From positions 1-6,006 of the forward strand of contig JANXPK010000189.1 of the NCBI GenBank assembly GCA_025357355.1: a DNA stretch of 6,006 nucleotides. The letters run 5' to 3'. Below, piece after piece: positions 1-5,625 of this stretch (positions are counted from its first letter, which is position 1; each line of letters starts with the position of its first letter). The DNA comes from Rhodobacterales bacterium. Its GTDB lineage: Bacteria; Pseudomonadota; Alphaproteobacteria; Rhodobacterales; Rhodobacteraceae. The notes below the pieces were generated by a model. The model was not told the origin of the DNA. It saw only the letters and a program-made list of their open reading frames with translations, and searched no databases. The position numbers and the translations under genes are program-made.

Positions 1-1
1 C

Positions 2-919
2 CTGAACCTCTTGGGCCGCATCATCCTGCTGCCTTTGGCCGCGCTGTATGCGCTGGGGATTCTGGATGACATAACGGTCAGGCTTGATGAGACGGTGGTC
101 GATCTGGGCAACATCCGGTTTTCGATCCTGTCGCTGATCCGGGGTGCGATCGCGGGGTCGCTGCTGTTCTGGATGGGGACATGGTCGAACCGGCAAAGTG
201 CGGATTACATCAAGAAACAGCCGGAGTTGCGGCCTGCGACGCGGGAATTGGCGGTCAAGGCGGCGGAACTTGCAATCTTTGGCGCAGCGTTCCTGCTGTT
301 GATGTCGATCATGGGGATCGACCTGACTGCGGTGGCCGTTCTGGGCGGTGCACTGGGCGTGGGTATTGGGCTGGGGTTGCAACAGATTGCCGCCAATTTC
401 GTGTCCGGGATCATCTTGCTGATCGAGGGAGAAACCACCGTTGGCGACTATGTGGAGCTTGATGGCGGTGAAAAGGGCACGATTGTCAAGATGACCGCAC
501 GGGCCTGCATTCTGGAAACCTTTGACGGCCGCATGATCATGGTGCCGAACGATCATTTCATTACTACGCGCGTGGTGAACTATTCGAGCCAGGCGTCGCC
601 CAACCGCTATGAAGCGGCCTTCTCGGTCAGCTATGATACCGACATGAACATGGTGCCCGGGATCGTCGAAAAGGCTGTTTCCGCATTGCCGTTTGTATTG
701 CAAGAGCCGGAAGGACCGGAATGCGACCTCAAGGCCTTTGGCGAAAGCGCCGTTGATTTTTCAGTGGAATTCTGGGTGTCGGGGGTGGATGGCGGCAAGA
801 ACAAGTATATGAGCCCGGTGATGTTTGCGATCTGGAACGCGCTGAAAGACGCCGGGATCGAGATGCCCTATCCGCAGCGCGTGGTGCATGTGAAGAGCGG
901 CAGGGCCGCATCAGCCTAG
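2..919 (+). CDS. MscS-family mechanosensitive ion channel, C-terminal part (5' end outside window)
   Basis: Inner-membrane channel that opens under membrane tension to release solutes during osmotic downshock. The frame is open from base 2 with no stop before TAG at 917-919. The only early start is a TTG at 11 inside a hydrophobic helix, so the gene almost certainly begins upstream and this is a partial product. Counting from that TTG, hydrophobic segments lie near residues 5-20, 38-57 and 86-105. They are followed by the Gly/Ala-rich pore helix (GALGVGIGLGLQQ, about 112-124) and the MscS beta-domain with ANFVSGIILLIE, VGDYVEL, GTI and VPNDHFITTRVVNYS. This pattern matches MscS/MscK-type channels. 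The remaining C-terminal alpha/beta domain ends in PYPQRVVHV, also typical. The gene lies 124 bp upstream of the flavoprotein gene on the same strand; no T-tailed terminator is visible between them. The family call is secure; the substrate and subtype are not resolved. Confidence 0.93.
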   Translation: MNLLGRIILLPLAALYALGILDDITVRLDETVVDLGNIRFSILSLIRGAIAGSLLFWMGTWSNRQSADYIKKQPELRPATRELAVKAAELAIFGAAFLLLMSIMGIDLTAVAVLGGALGVGIGLGLQQIAANFVSGIILLIEGETTVGDYVELDGGEKGTIVKMTARACILETFDGRMIMVPNDHFITTRVVNYSSQASPNRYEAAFSVSYDTDMNMVPGIVEKAVSALPFVLQEPEGPECDLKAFGESAVDFSVEFWVSGVDGGKNKYMSPVMFAIWNALKDAGIEMPYPQRVVHVKSGRAASA

Positions 920-992
920 TCAAGCCCGAATTCGGTGGTTCTGTCGGTCTTGGCGAGGGTGGCAAGGTGCGGCGGCTGGCTTGAGGTGGGGA

Positions 993-1021
993 TTGGGCAT
1001 AAGACAGGCTCTTGTGCCCAA
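993..1021 (+). promoter_or_regulatory. 12-bp stem-loop directly upstream of the flavoprotein ribosome binding site
   Basis: The arms TTGGGCATAAGA (993-1004) and TCTTGTGCCCAA (1010-1021) pair over 12 bp with one G-U wobble around a 5-nt loop CAGGC. The structure ends 5 nt before the GGAGGAG Shine-Dalgarno (1027-1033) of the next gene. There is no T-tract after it, so it is not a standard intrinsic terminator for the upstream channel gene. It could be an mRNA leader or intercistronic hairpin, or, read as DNA, an operator with imperfect dyad symmetry. The structure is seen in the sequence; its function is inferred. Confidence 0.6.
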
Positions 1022-1043
1022 GTCCCGGAGGAGCCGCGCTGTC

Positions 1044-2210
1044 ATGAAAGACGTTCAAGAGGTTGACGCGCTGGTCATCGGGGCGGGTCCTGCCGGTTTG
1101 ATGGCGGCGGAAGAGCTGGCAAAGGCTGGGCGGCGGGTGGTGGTTTGTGAGGCGAAAGCCTCGCCTGCCCGCAAGTTCCTGATGGCGGGGAAAAGCGGGC
1201 TCAACCTGACCAAAGATCAGGATTTCCAAGCGTTTCTAAAGGTTTACGGGTGTGATCCTTTGGTCCCGATGTTGCGGGATTTCGGGCCATCGCAGGTCAT
1301 GGACTGGTGCCGGGGGCTGGGGCAAGAGGTTTTCACCGGTTCAAGCGGCCGGGTGTTTCCCAAGGCAATGAAAGCGTCGCCTTTGTTGCGGGCATGGCTT
1401 TTGCGGTTGGGCTCGGCGGGGGTTGAACTGCGGAGCCGGTGGCGGTGGACGGGTTTTGCGGAGGGTGGATTTTCGTTCCAAACCGTTGATTCGGTGGAGG
1501 TTTGGCGGCCGAAGGTTACAGTTTTTGCGCTGGGCGGGGCGTCATGGGCGCGGCTGGGCTCGGACGGGGCCTGGGTGCCTTGGTTGTCAGAGAAAGGTGT
1601 GGAGATTCAGAGGTTTGGGCCGGCGAATATGGGGTTCGCGGTGGATTGGACGCCCTATATGGCGAAATTCCATGGGCAGCCGGTGAAAGGGGCTGCCCTG
1701 TGTGTCGGGCGGCGGCGGGAGTTGGGGGAGTTTGTCATATCGTCCAAAGGGTTGGAGGGCGGCGGGATCTATGCGGTGTCGCGGGACATGCGTGAGGGGG
1801 CGCCGCTGACGCTGGACTTTCTGCCAGAGGTGTCCGAGCACAAGTTGCGCGACAGGCTGGAGCGGATGAAACCGGGGGAGACATTTGCCAACCGGTTGAG
1901 AAAGCTGGGTTTATCGCCGGTGGCTTTGGCGTTGACGCTGGAGTTCGGGCGGGGGATGGACCCTTTGAAGGCGGCCAAGGCCTTGCCCGTGCGGCGCCAG
2001 GGGCCGCTGCCCTTGGACGAGGCGATCTCCGTCTCTGGAGGGGTCAGTTTCGCCAGCGTTACCAGTGGGTTGGAGTTGAAGGCGCTACCCGGCGTGTTCG
2101 TTTGCGGCGAGATGTTGGACTGGGAGGCACCGACGGGGGGGTATCTGCTGACGGCCTGTCTGGCGACAGGGCGGTGGGCTGGGCGGGCGGCGAGTGTTAA
2201 CGGGGGGTGA
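1044..2210 (+). CDS. NAD(P)/FAD-dependent oxidoreductase, HI0933/YhiN-like (PP_4765-type flavoprotein)
   Basis: Predicted cytosolic FAD-binding flavoprotein of 388 residues; the physiological substrate of this family is not established. The N-terminal Rossmann dinucleotide-binding motif GAGPAG is at residues 13-18, with an acidic residue closing the second strand (E36). The family signature RKFLMAGKSGLNLT follows at about 43-56. The C-terminus carries the second FAD contact region: SGGVSFASV, LPGVFVCGEMLDWEAPTGGYLL, then ACLATGRWAG. The frame is open back to a TTG at 981. The ATG at 1044 is chosen because GGAGGAG (1027-1033) sits 10 nt upstream and because residue 1 then falls just before the Rossmann strand, as in relatives. 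The 981 start would translate through the 993-1021 hairpin. The gene appears intact and may be co-transcribed with the upstream channel gene. TIGR03862-like subfamily membership is judged from memory of the motif pattern. Confidence 0.9.
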   Translation: MKDVQEVDALVIGAGPAGLMAAEELAKAGRRVVVCEAKASPARKFLMAGKSGLNLTKDQDFQAFLKVYGCDPLVPMLRDFGPSQVMDWCRGLGQEVFTGSSGRVFPKAMKASPLLRAWLLRLGSAGVELRSRWRWTGFAEGGFSFQTVDSVEVWRPKVTVFALGGASWARLGSDGAWVPWLSEKGVEIQRFGPANMGFAVDWTPYMAKFHGQPVKGAALCVGRRRELGEFVISSKGLEGGGIYAVSRDMREGAPLTLDFLPEVSEHKLRDRLERMKPGETFANRLRKLGLSPVALALTLEFGRGMDPLKAAKALPVRRQGPLPLDEAISVSGGVSFASVTSGLELKALPGVFVCGEMLDWEAPTGGYLLTACLATGRWAGRAASVNGG

Positions 2211-2212
2211 GC

Positions 2213-2256
2213 GGCCTACAAAGCACCTACATTCGGCCTACAAAGGGTCTACAGTG
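2213..2256. repeat. Four 11-bp phased repeat units in the tail-to-tail spacer
   Basis: Four consecutive 11-bp units read ggcctacaaag, cacctacattc, ggcctacaaag and ggtctacagtg. Units 1 and 3 are identical, and a (C/T)CTAC core recurs at 2215, 2226, 2237 and 2248, exactly 11 bp apart. An inverted copy GTAGGC (2261-2266) can pair with GCCTAC (2236-2241) across a 19-nt loop. The array starts 3 bp after the flavoprotein stop and lies beyond the end of the broken antiporter gene, between two converging genes. Helical phasing suggests protein binding, but a plain short tandem duplication is equally possible. No known motif is recognised. Confidence 0.55.
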
Positions 2257-2308
2257 GGAAGTAGGCAGGATCGCGTCTTTTGGACCGGCCCCAGGTTCGG
2301 CACAAGCC

Positions 2309-3377
2309 TTAGGGAATAGCCGACAGCACCAGGAAGGCGCCGAAGATCACCAGTTGGATCGCGCCTTGCAGCACAGTCGTTTGACCCGTGGCAAGGGTCA
2401 GCGAACTGGTGAACATCGTCAGGATCAGCAACGTCATGCCCTCGGGGCTGAGGCCCAGCGCCAATGGGTGACCCAAAAGCAACGCCGCTGCTGGCCAGCG
2501 CCGAACCGAGGGCGGGGTTCAAGCTGCTTTGCAGCCGGTTGCTCGCGGCAAACCGCAAGGCGGCACCGGTTTCCGGCAGCAGGATCAACATGGCGATGAT
2601 CACGCCGACGAAAGACACCGGCAGACCGGCCCCGAACACCGCGTTTTCCACAGTCGGCGTCAGCACCCTGGCCAAAAGGATCACCACGACAAGGCTGACA
2701 ATCAACAGCGCGGCACTGAAGGCCGTCACGCCGGGCCCTGGCTTTTCATGGGCATAGACCCCGGCTTCGTCGAACAGGAAATAGGCCTTGTGCCGCGAGG
2801 TCTGTACGAACAGGAACAGGACATACAAGATCAGCGACACCACCCCGACGAAGGCCAGTTGCACCGGCGCATCAGAGGGGCCCATGGTCGTTATGGTGAA
2901 ATTCGGCAGCATCGGCGTGATCGTCGCGGTGGTGACAATGACGCTGAGGATTGCCGCAGCACCATCGGTGTTGAAACCCTGCTCGTAATGTTTCAGACCA
3001 CCAACCACCAGACACAGGCCGACCACGCCATTCAGCACGATCATGACGGCGGCATAGACGGTGTCGCGAGCGACGGCATCGGCCCCGTCGGAACCGGCCG
3101 CCGTGACCGAAAGGATGACGGCAACCCCCATGACCGTGATCGCCAGCGCCAGCAGAATCGAGCCGAAGGGTTCGCCCACGCGGATGGCCAGAACATCGGC
3201 ATGATGGACCGCGGCAAAGACGGTGAAGCCGATCAGGACCACGGCGGGGGCCAGCAGGACGGCGGAACTGGCCGCCAGCACGCCGGCATATTTCCGAATG
3301 ATGATCAGCACCCCCAAGGCAGGGGCAACCCAGGTCCAGCCATGGATTTTGGCTTGCGTGCCCGCCGGTAAAGACAT
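2309..3377 (-). pseudogene. chaA: ChaA-type Ca2+(Na+)/H+ antiporter, broken by internal deletion/frameshift
   Basis: Remnant of an inner-membrane CaCA-superfamily cation/proton exchanger similar to ChaA. From the ATG at 3377 the frame gives recognisable family sequence: HHADVLAIRVGEPFGSILL (about 58-76), MLPNFTIT, FLFVQTSRHKAYF, then MLILLPETGAALR and LNPALGSALAS of the second ion-binding repeat. At about 2482-2492 the family sequence stops. It resumes in another frame with LLLGHPLALGLSPEGM and runs through TGQTTVLQGAIQLVIFGAF to TAA (2309-2311). Relatives have about 12 extra residues at this point, so roughly 29-32 bp are missing, which shifts the frame. Left in its original frame, translation runs on to about 2238 with an unrelated polar tail. 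In the first repeat the expected glutamate of the E-V-x-L-I motif is Gly84 (GGG, 3126-3128). The start is uncertain: GTG at 3386 is 6 nt after AGGAAG, and GTG 3392 is also possible. The product is very unlikely to transport. Confidence 0.85.
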
Positions 3378-3404
3378 TGCCCCCACAATCACTTCCTATT
3401 GAGT

Positions 3405-3432
3405 AGTATAGGTCGCCGAGACGCCTTGTCAT
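3405..3432 (-). promoter_or_regulatory. Sigma70-like promoter of the broken antiporter gene
   Basis: Read on the minus strand, a -35 element ATGACA (3432-3427, 5 of 6 consensus) is followed by a 16-bp spacer and a -10 element TATACT (3410-3405, 5 of 6). Transcription would start near 3398, right at the AGGAAG ribosome-binding sequence (3398-3393), so the leader would be only about 12-20 nt before the candidate starts GTG 3386 or ATG 3377. The promoter looks preserved although the gene is broken. Prediction only. Confidence 0.5.
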
Positions 3433-3441
3433 CCCCGGTGG

Positions 3442-3504
3442 GCCGGAAATCCGGCAGGCCCGGCGAGTGACCGTGGCCCGGTGGTCAGGGCGATTTGAAA
3501 ATCG
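3442..3504. repeat. Two short perfect palindromes between the cupin and antiporter genes
   Basis: GCCGGA-AA-TCCGGC (3442-3455) and CGATTT-GA-AAATCG (3491-3504) each have 6-bp arms and a 2-bp centre. They lie upstream of the antiporter promoter and downstream of the cupin stop in the 187-bp gap between these two minus-strand genes. Neither has a T-tract on the minus strand that would make a standard terminator. They could be protein-binding sites or chance GC-rich palindromes. No tRNA or known riboswitch could be folded from this gap. Confidence 0.3.
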
Positions 3505-3564
3505 GAACGAGGATCAGGTCAGTCCCTACGGAACCGGACCGTGCGCTTTGCCTTTGCGTCGGGA

Positions 3565-4062
3565 TCAATCCGGGCTGAGCGGGCCGCCGAGCAAGGTCAT
3601 GCCATGGCGGGTAAAGCAGGCGGCGATGGCGGCGCGGTCGGGGTGTTCGGCGCGGGCGAGCGGGCCCAGTTCGGCATAGAAATGGTGGCCGCCACCAGGA
3701 ACATAGACGATCAGCACCTCGCCGGGGGCATCGGTCAGGTTCAAGAACGCATGCGGCACGGCGGCGGGCAAGTAGGCAAAGCCGCCTTCTTCAAGCACGG
3801 TGATGGCGTCGCCGATGCGAACCTTGTAGCGGCCCTTCAGCACCTGGATGGTTTCGTCCTGGTTATGGTGAAAATGCAGCGGCGGGCCGCCGTGCGGGGC
3901 GACCTCTACCACGAAATAGTCAAAGGCACCCTTTGTCTGCTCGCCGGTCAGCTTGAAGATCAGATCGCGGCCCGGCCCGGATTGCAGGCGCATGCCTTCG
4001 CCTTGGGCGAGGGCGATGAGGGGGAGGGTCGGCGCGGTGAGTTGGGCGGTCATCGTGTTCAT
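3565..4062 (-). CDS. Single-domain cupin protein
   Basis: Small 165-residue protein with a beta-barrel cupin domain; no signal peptide is visible, so it is probably cytosolic. Cupin motif 1 is PPLHFHHNQDETIQVLKG (60-77), with His63, His65 and Glu70 as likely metal ligands. Motif 2 is GGFAYLPAAVPHAFLN (93-108), with His104 as the fourth ligand. The intact ligand set suggests a metal-binding enzyme (dioxygenase, isomerase or similar) or small-molecule sensor; the substrate cannot be read from sequence. The ATG at 4062 is preceded by AAAGG 8 nt upstream; ATG at 4053 (residue 4) is an alternative. The gene diverges from a LysR-type regulator 104 bp away, a typical regulator-target pairing, so its transcription was probably LysR-controlled. 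It is followed 187 bp later by the antiporter gene on the same strand. It appears intact. Confidence 0.88.
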   Translation of the reverse strand: MNTMTAQLTAPTLPLIALAQGEGMRLQSGPGRDLIFKLTGEQTKGAFDYFVVEVAPHGGPPLHFHHNQDETIQVLKGRYKVRIGDAITVLEEGGFAYLPAAVPHAFLNLTDAPGEVLIVYVPGGGHHFYAELGPLARAEHPDRAAIAACFTRHGMTLLGGPLSPD

Positions 4063-4146
4063 GGTGTTGGCCTTTGCGGTTGCGGTGCGATGCAGACAGT
4101 TTGCGCCCCCGGTGTCCGCCGATAAATTCGCAATCTTCGTGCCGGG

Positions 4147-4166
4147 GCTGTGCTAGAATGCACAGC
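4147..4166 (+). promoter_or_regulatory. Perfect inverted repeat overlapping an extended -10 promoter, abutting the lysR ATG
   Basis: GCTGTGC (4147-4153) and GCACAGC (4160-4166) form a perfect 7-bp-arm inverted repeat around TAGAAT (4154-4159). The central TAGAAT matches the -10 consensus at 5 of 6 positions and is preceded by TG plus one base (extended -10, 4151-4153). No good -35 is seen. Transcription would start at about 4166-4167, on the A of the ATG at 4167, and no Shine-Dalgarno precedes that ATG, so the mRNA may be leaderless. A dimeric regulator bound here would block RNA polymerase, suggesting autorepression by the LysR product. It is not an exact T-N11-A box. The symmetry is observed; the roles are inferred. 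Confidence 0.55.
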
Positions 4167-5057
4167 ATGGATTGGGACGATGTCAGGTATTTCCTTGCCG
4201 CCTATCGGGCCGGGTCGACCAGCGGCGCCGCCCGGGTGCTGGGGGTGCGGCATACCACTGTGGGGCGGCGGCTGGCGGATCTGGAGCGGGCGCTGGGGGC
4301 GGTGCTGTTCATCCGGACGCCGGAGGGGATCACGCCCACCGCCCATGCCACCGCCATCCTGCCCTTGGCAGAGGCCGCCGAGGTCAGTCTGGTGACCTTG
4401 CAGCAGCAAGTCGGCCACGGCGACGCCGAGGTCGCGGGCAAAGTGCGGGTCACGGCCTCGGAGGCGTTCACCGATTACCTGGTGCGCCACTTGCCGGCGC
4501 TGCAGGCCCGGCATCCGGCGCTGGAGGTCGAGATTCTCAGCGGCAACCGGGTGTTCGACCTGATGCGCGGCGAGGCTGACATCGCTGTGCGGATGACGGC
4601 GACCAGCCAGCCCGAGCTGATCTGCCGCCGGATCGGCGATGCCGGGTGATCGCTGTACGCGTCCGACGCCTATATCGCGCGGCGTGGCGTGCCGGTGCCG
4701 CCGACCGACCTTTCGGGCCATGAGGTGGTTGGCTTTGACGACAGCCTCAAGGGCTCGCCCGGGGCGCAGTGGCTGGAGGCGCATGGCAAGACCGCGCATC
4801 TGGCGTTCCGCGGCAATTCGATCAGCGCGATCATCCGGGCGGCGGTGGTCGGGATGGGCATCGCGATGGTGCCGTGCTTTCTGGCGGCGGCCGAACCGGG
4901 GTTGCGGCGGCTGAGCCCCGGTCTGGTCAGCACCAGGGGGGTGTGGCTGGTGTTCCACCCCAGCCATGCCCAGGTTGCCCGGGTCCGGGCGGTGGTCGAC
5001 TTTCTGGCGGAGGTGGCACGGGAGGAGGCGGGGTTGCTGGCGGGGACGGGGGGGTGA
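4167..5057 (+). pseudogene. LysR-family transcriptional regulator with an in-frame nonsense codon
   Basis: LysR-type DNA-binding regulator, about 296 codons, a normal length for the family. The N-terminus MDWDDVRYFLAAYRAGS begins a winged helix-turn-helix (about 3-60) with SGAARVLGVRHTTVGRRLADLE. The effector-binding domain starts near residue 88 (KVRVTASEAF). Codon 161 is TGA (4647-4649), followed in the same frame by SLYASDAYIARRG and the rest of the effector domain to TGA at 5055-5057. Relatives usually have Trp before the L-Y-A-S segment, so a TGG-to-TGA change is the simplest explanation. A 160-residue product would keep the DNA-binding domain and half the effector domain; GTG 4689 could restart a fragment lacking DNA binding. 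ATG 4167 is preferred over ATG 4158, which lies inside the operator-like repeat. The gene diverges from the cupin gene. A sequencing error is the main alternative. Confidence 0.85.
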
Positions 5058-5226
5058 GGCTTTGCGGGGCTGGAGCGAGCCAATGAGCGCTGTGATGAGC
5101 TAAACGGACGTCGCGGGGCGTTCCTCGATGCGGAGGAGGGGTGTCCGGAAAGCCGCGGAAGGATTGGGAAAGCGGTGAAGGGTGTGAATCAGTGGGCGAA
5201 AGAAGTGGCAGGGAAGCTGTCGGGGA

Positions 5227-5250
5227 GAAGTTTCGAAAACTTCAGTGAAG
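5227..5250. repeat. Overlapping inverted repeats in the spacer before the nuclease-like gene
   Basis: GAAGTTT-CGA-AAACTTC (5227-5243) is a perfect 7-bp-arm inverted repeat. Its right arm also pairs with the following bases as CTTCA-G-TGAAG (5240-5250), giving two mutually exclusive hairpins or three spaced GAAG half-sites. It lies 69 bp upstream of the nuclease-like ATG in the 261-bp spacer 5058-5318, which holds no other gene I can support. Possible operator or leader structure; there is no T-tract, so it is not a clear terminator for the LysR gene. Confidence 0.4.
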
Positions 5251-5318
5251 TCGTGTTGCGCGGTTTGGGTTTCTGAGTCATTGCATCCGTTCACCTGAAC
5301 CGTGCAGAAATGTAAAAG

Positions 5319-5625
5319 ATGATGTCAATGGTCCCTCTGGCCAACCCTTTCACCGGAACAATGATTTTTGGACGGCTCCCGGCTTTGCGACTTGATGGCG
5401 TCATTTGTCCGGATGCTGACGCATTCCTGTTTGTTGGCAAGCACTTGGGTCCAAACCGTGGTTTCGGGGCGAAGCACATCTGGGCAGAACACCGCAGCGA
5501 AATGGCGAAGGCTGGTCTTTTCCAGGAGAGCGAAGTTGCCAACTACGTCCTTACCATCTTGCGCACGGGAACCCCGTTGATTTTCGAAGGTGCATCATGG
5601 CGAGTCACCAGATTGATGGCAGTTA
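5319..5625 (+). pseudogene. Small BECR/PBECR-like (barnase-EndoU-ColicinE5/D-RelE fold) nuclease-type protein, truncated by IS630
   Basis: Residues 1-102 appear to be original sequence; the frame then runs into the IS and stops at 5663 after 12 IS-encoded residues (total 114). The visible core is GFGAKHIWAEHRSEM (48-62), then EVANYVLTILRTGTPLIFEG and SWRVTRLMAV. Its layout of an early G-x-x-H-I helix, a later helix, and strands T-P-L-I-F-E and R-V-T-R-L resembles PBECR-type nuclease domains found in phage, MuF-like and toxin proteins. The final strand or strands normally following the R-L-M-A-V segment are missing. The family call is from pattern memory and is tentative. TAA at 5313 limits the frame, so ATG 5319 or 5328 is the start; only a weak AAAAG precedes it. 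Base composition is visibly less GC-rich than the neighbours, which suggests acquisition. No partner antitoxin gene is evident. Confidence 0.5.

Noticed and set aside
926..935. CCGAATTCGG palindrome after the channel gene stop as terminator
   Set aside because: Only a 3-bp stem could form with a loop, and no T-tract follows.
981..1043. TTG 981 start giving 21 extra residues to the flavoprotein
   Set aside because: The extension is Arg-rich, lies across the hairpin and precedes the strong GGAGGAG site that fits ATG 1044.
2529..3371. Long plus-strand open frame opposite the antiporter (about 280 residues)
   Set aside because: The product is polar, rich in His, Gln, Asp and Gly and has no recognisable fold; it is the antisense shadow of the antiporter gene, whose family motifs are on the minus strand.
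3471..3520. tRNA-like segment containing a TGAAAATC loop region
   Set aside because: The CGATTT-GA-AAATCG palindrome cannot form a 5-bp stem with a 7-nt anticodon loop, and no matching acceptor or T-arm was found on either strand.
4647..4649. TGA as a selenocysteine or recoded codon
   Set aside because: LysR regulators are not selenoproteins, no selenocysteine insertion element is apparent after the codon, and the expected residue is Trp.
4059..4967. Minus-strand 302-residue open frame across the LysR gene
   Set aside because: Arg/Pro/His-rich low-complexity product opposite clear LysR sequence; a GC-rich antisense shadow.
5058..5276. Open frame continuing in the LysR frame after its stop (ends in LRGLGF)
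   Set aside because: About 72 codons with no convincing start or Shine-Dalgarno and no recognised motif; short open stretches are expected in GC-rich DNA.
5100..5294. Minus-strand 64-residue frame in the same spacer
   Set aside because: No ribosome binding site, no family resemblance, and it overlaps the inverted repeats; likely chance.
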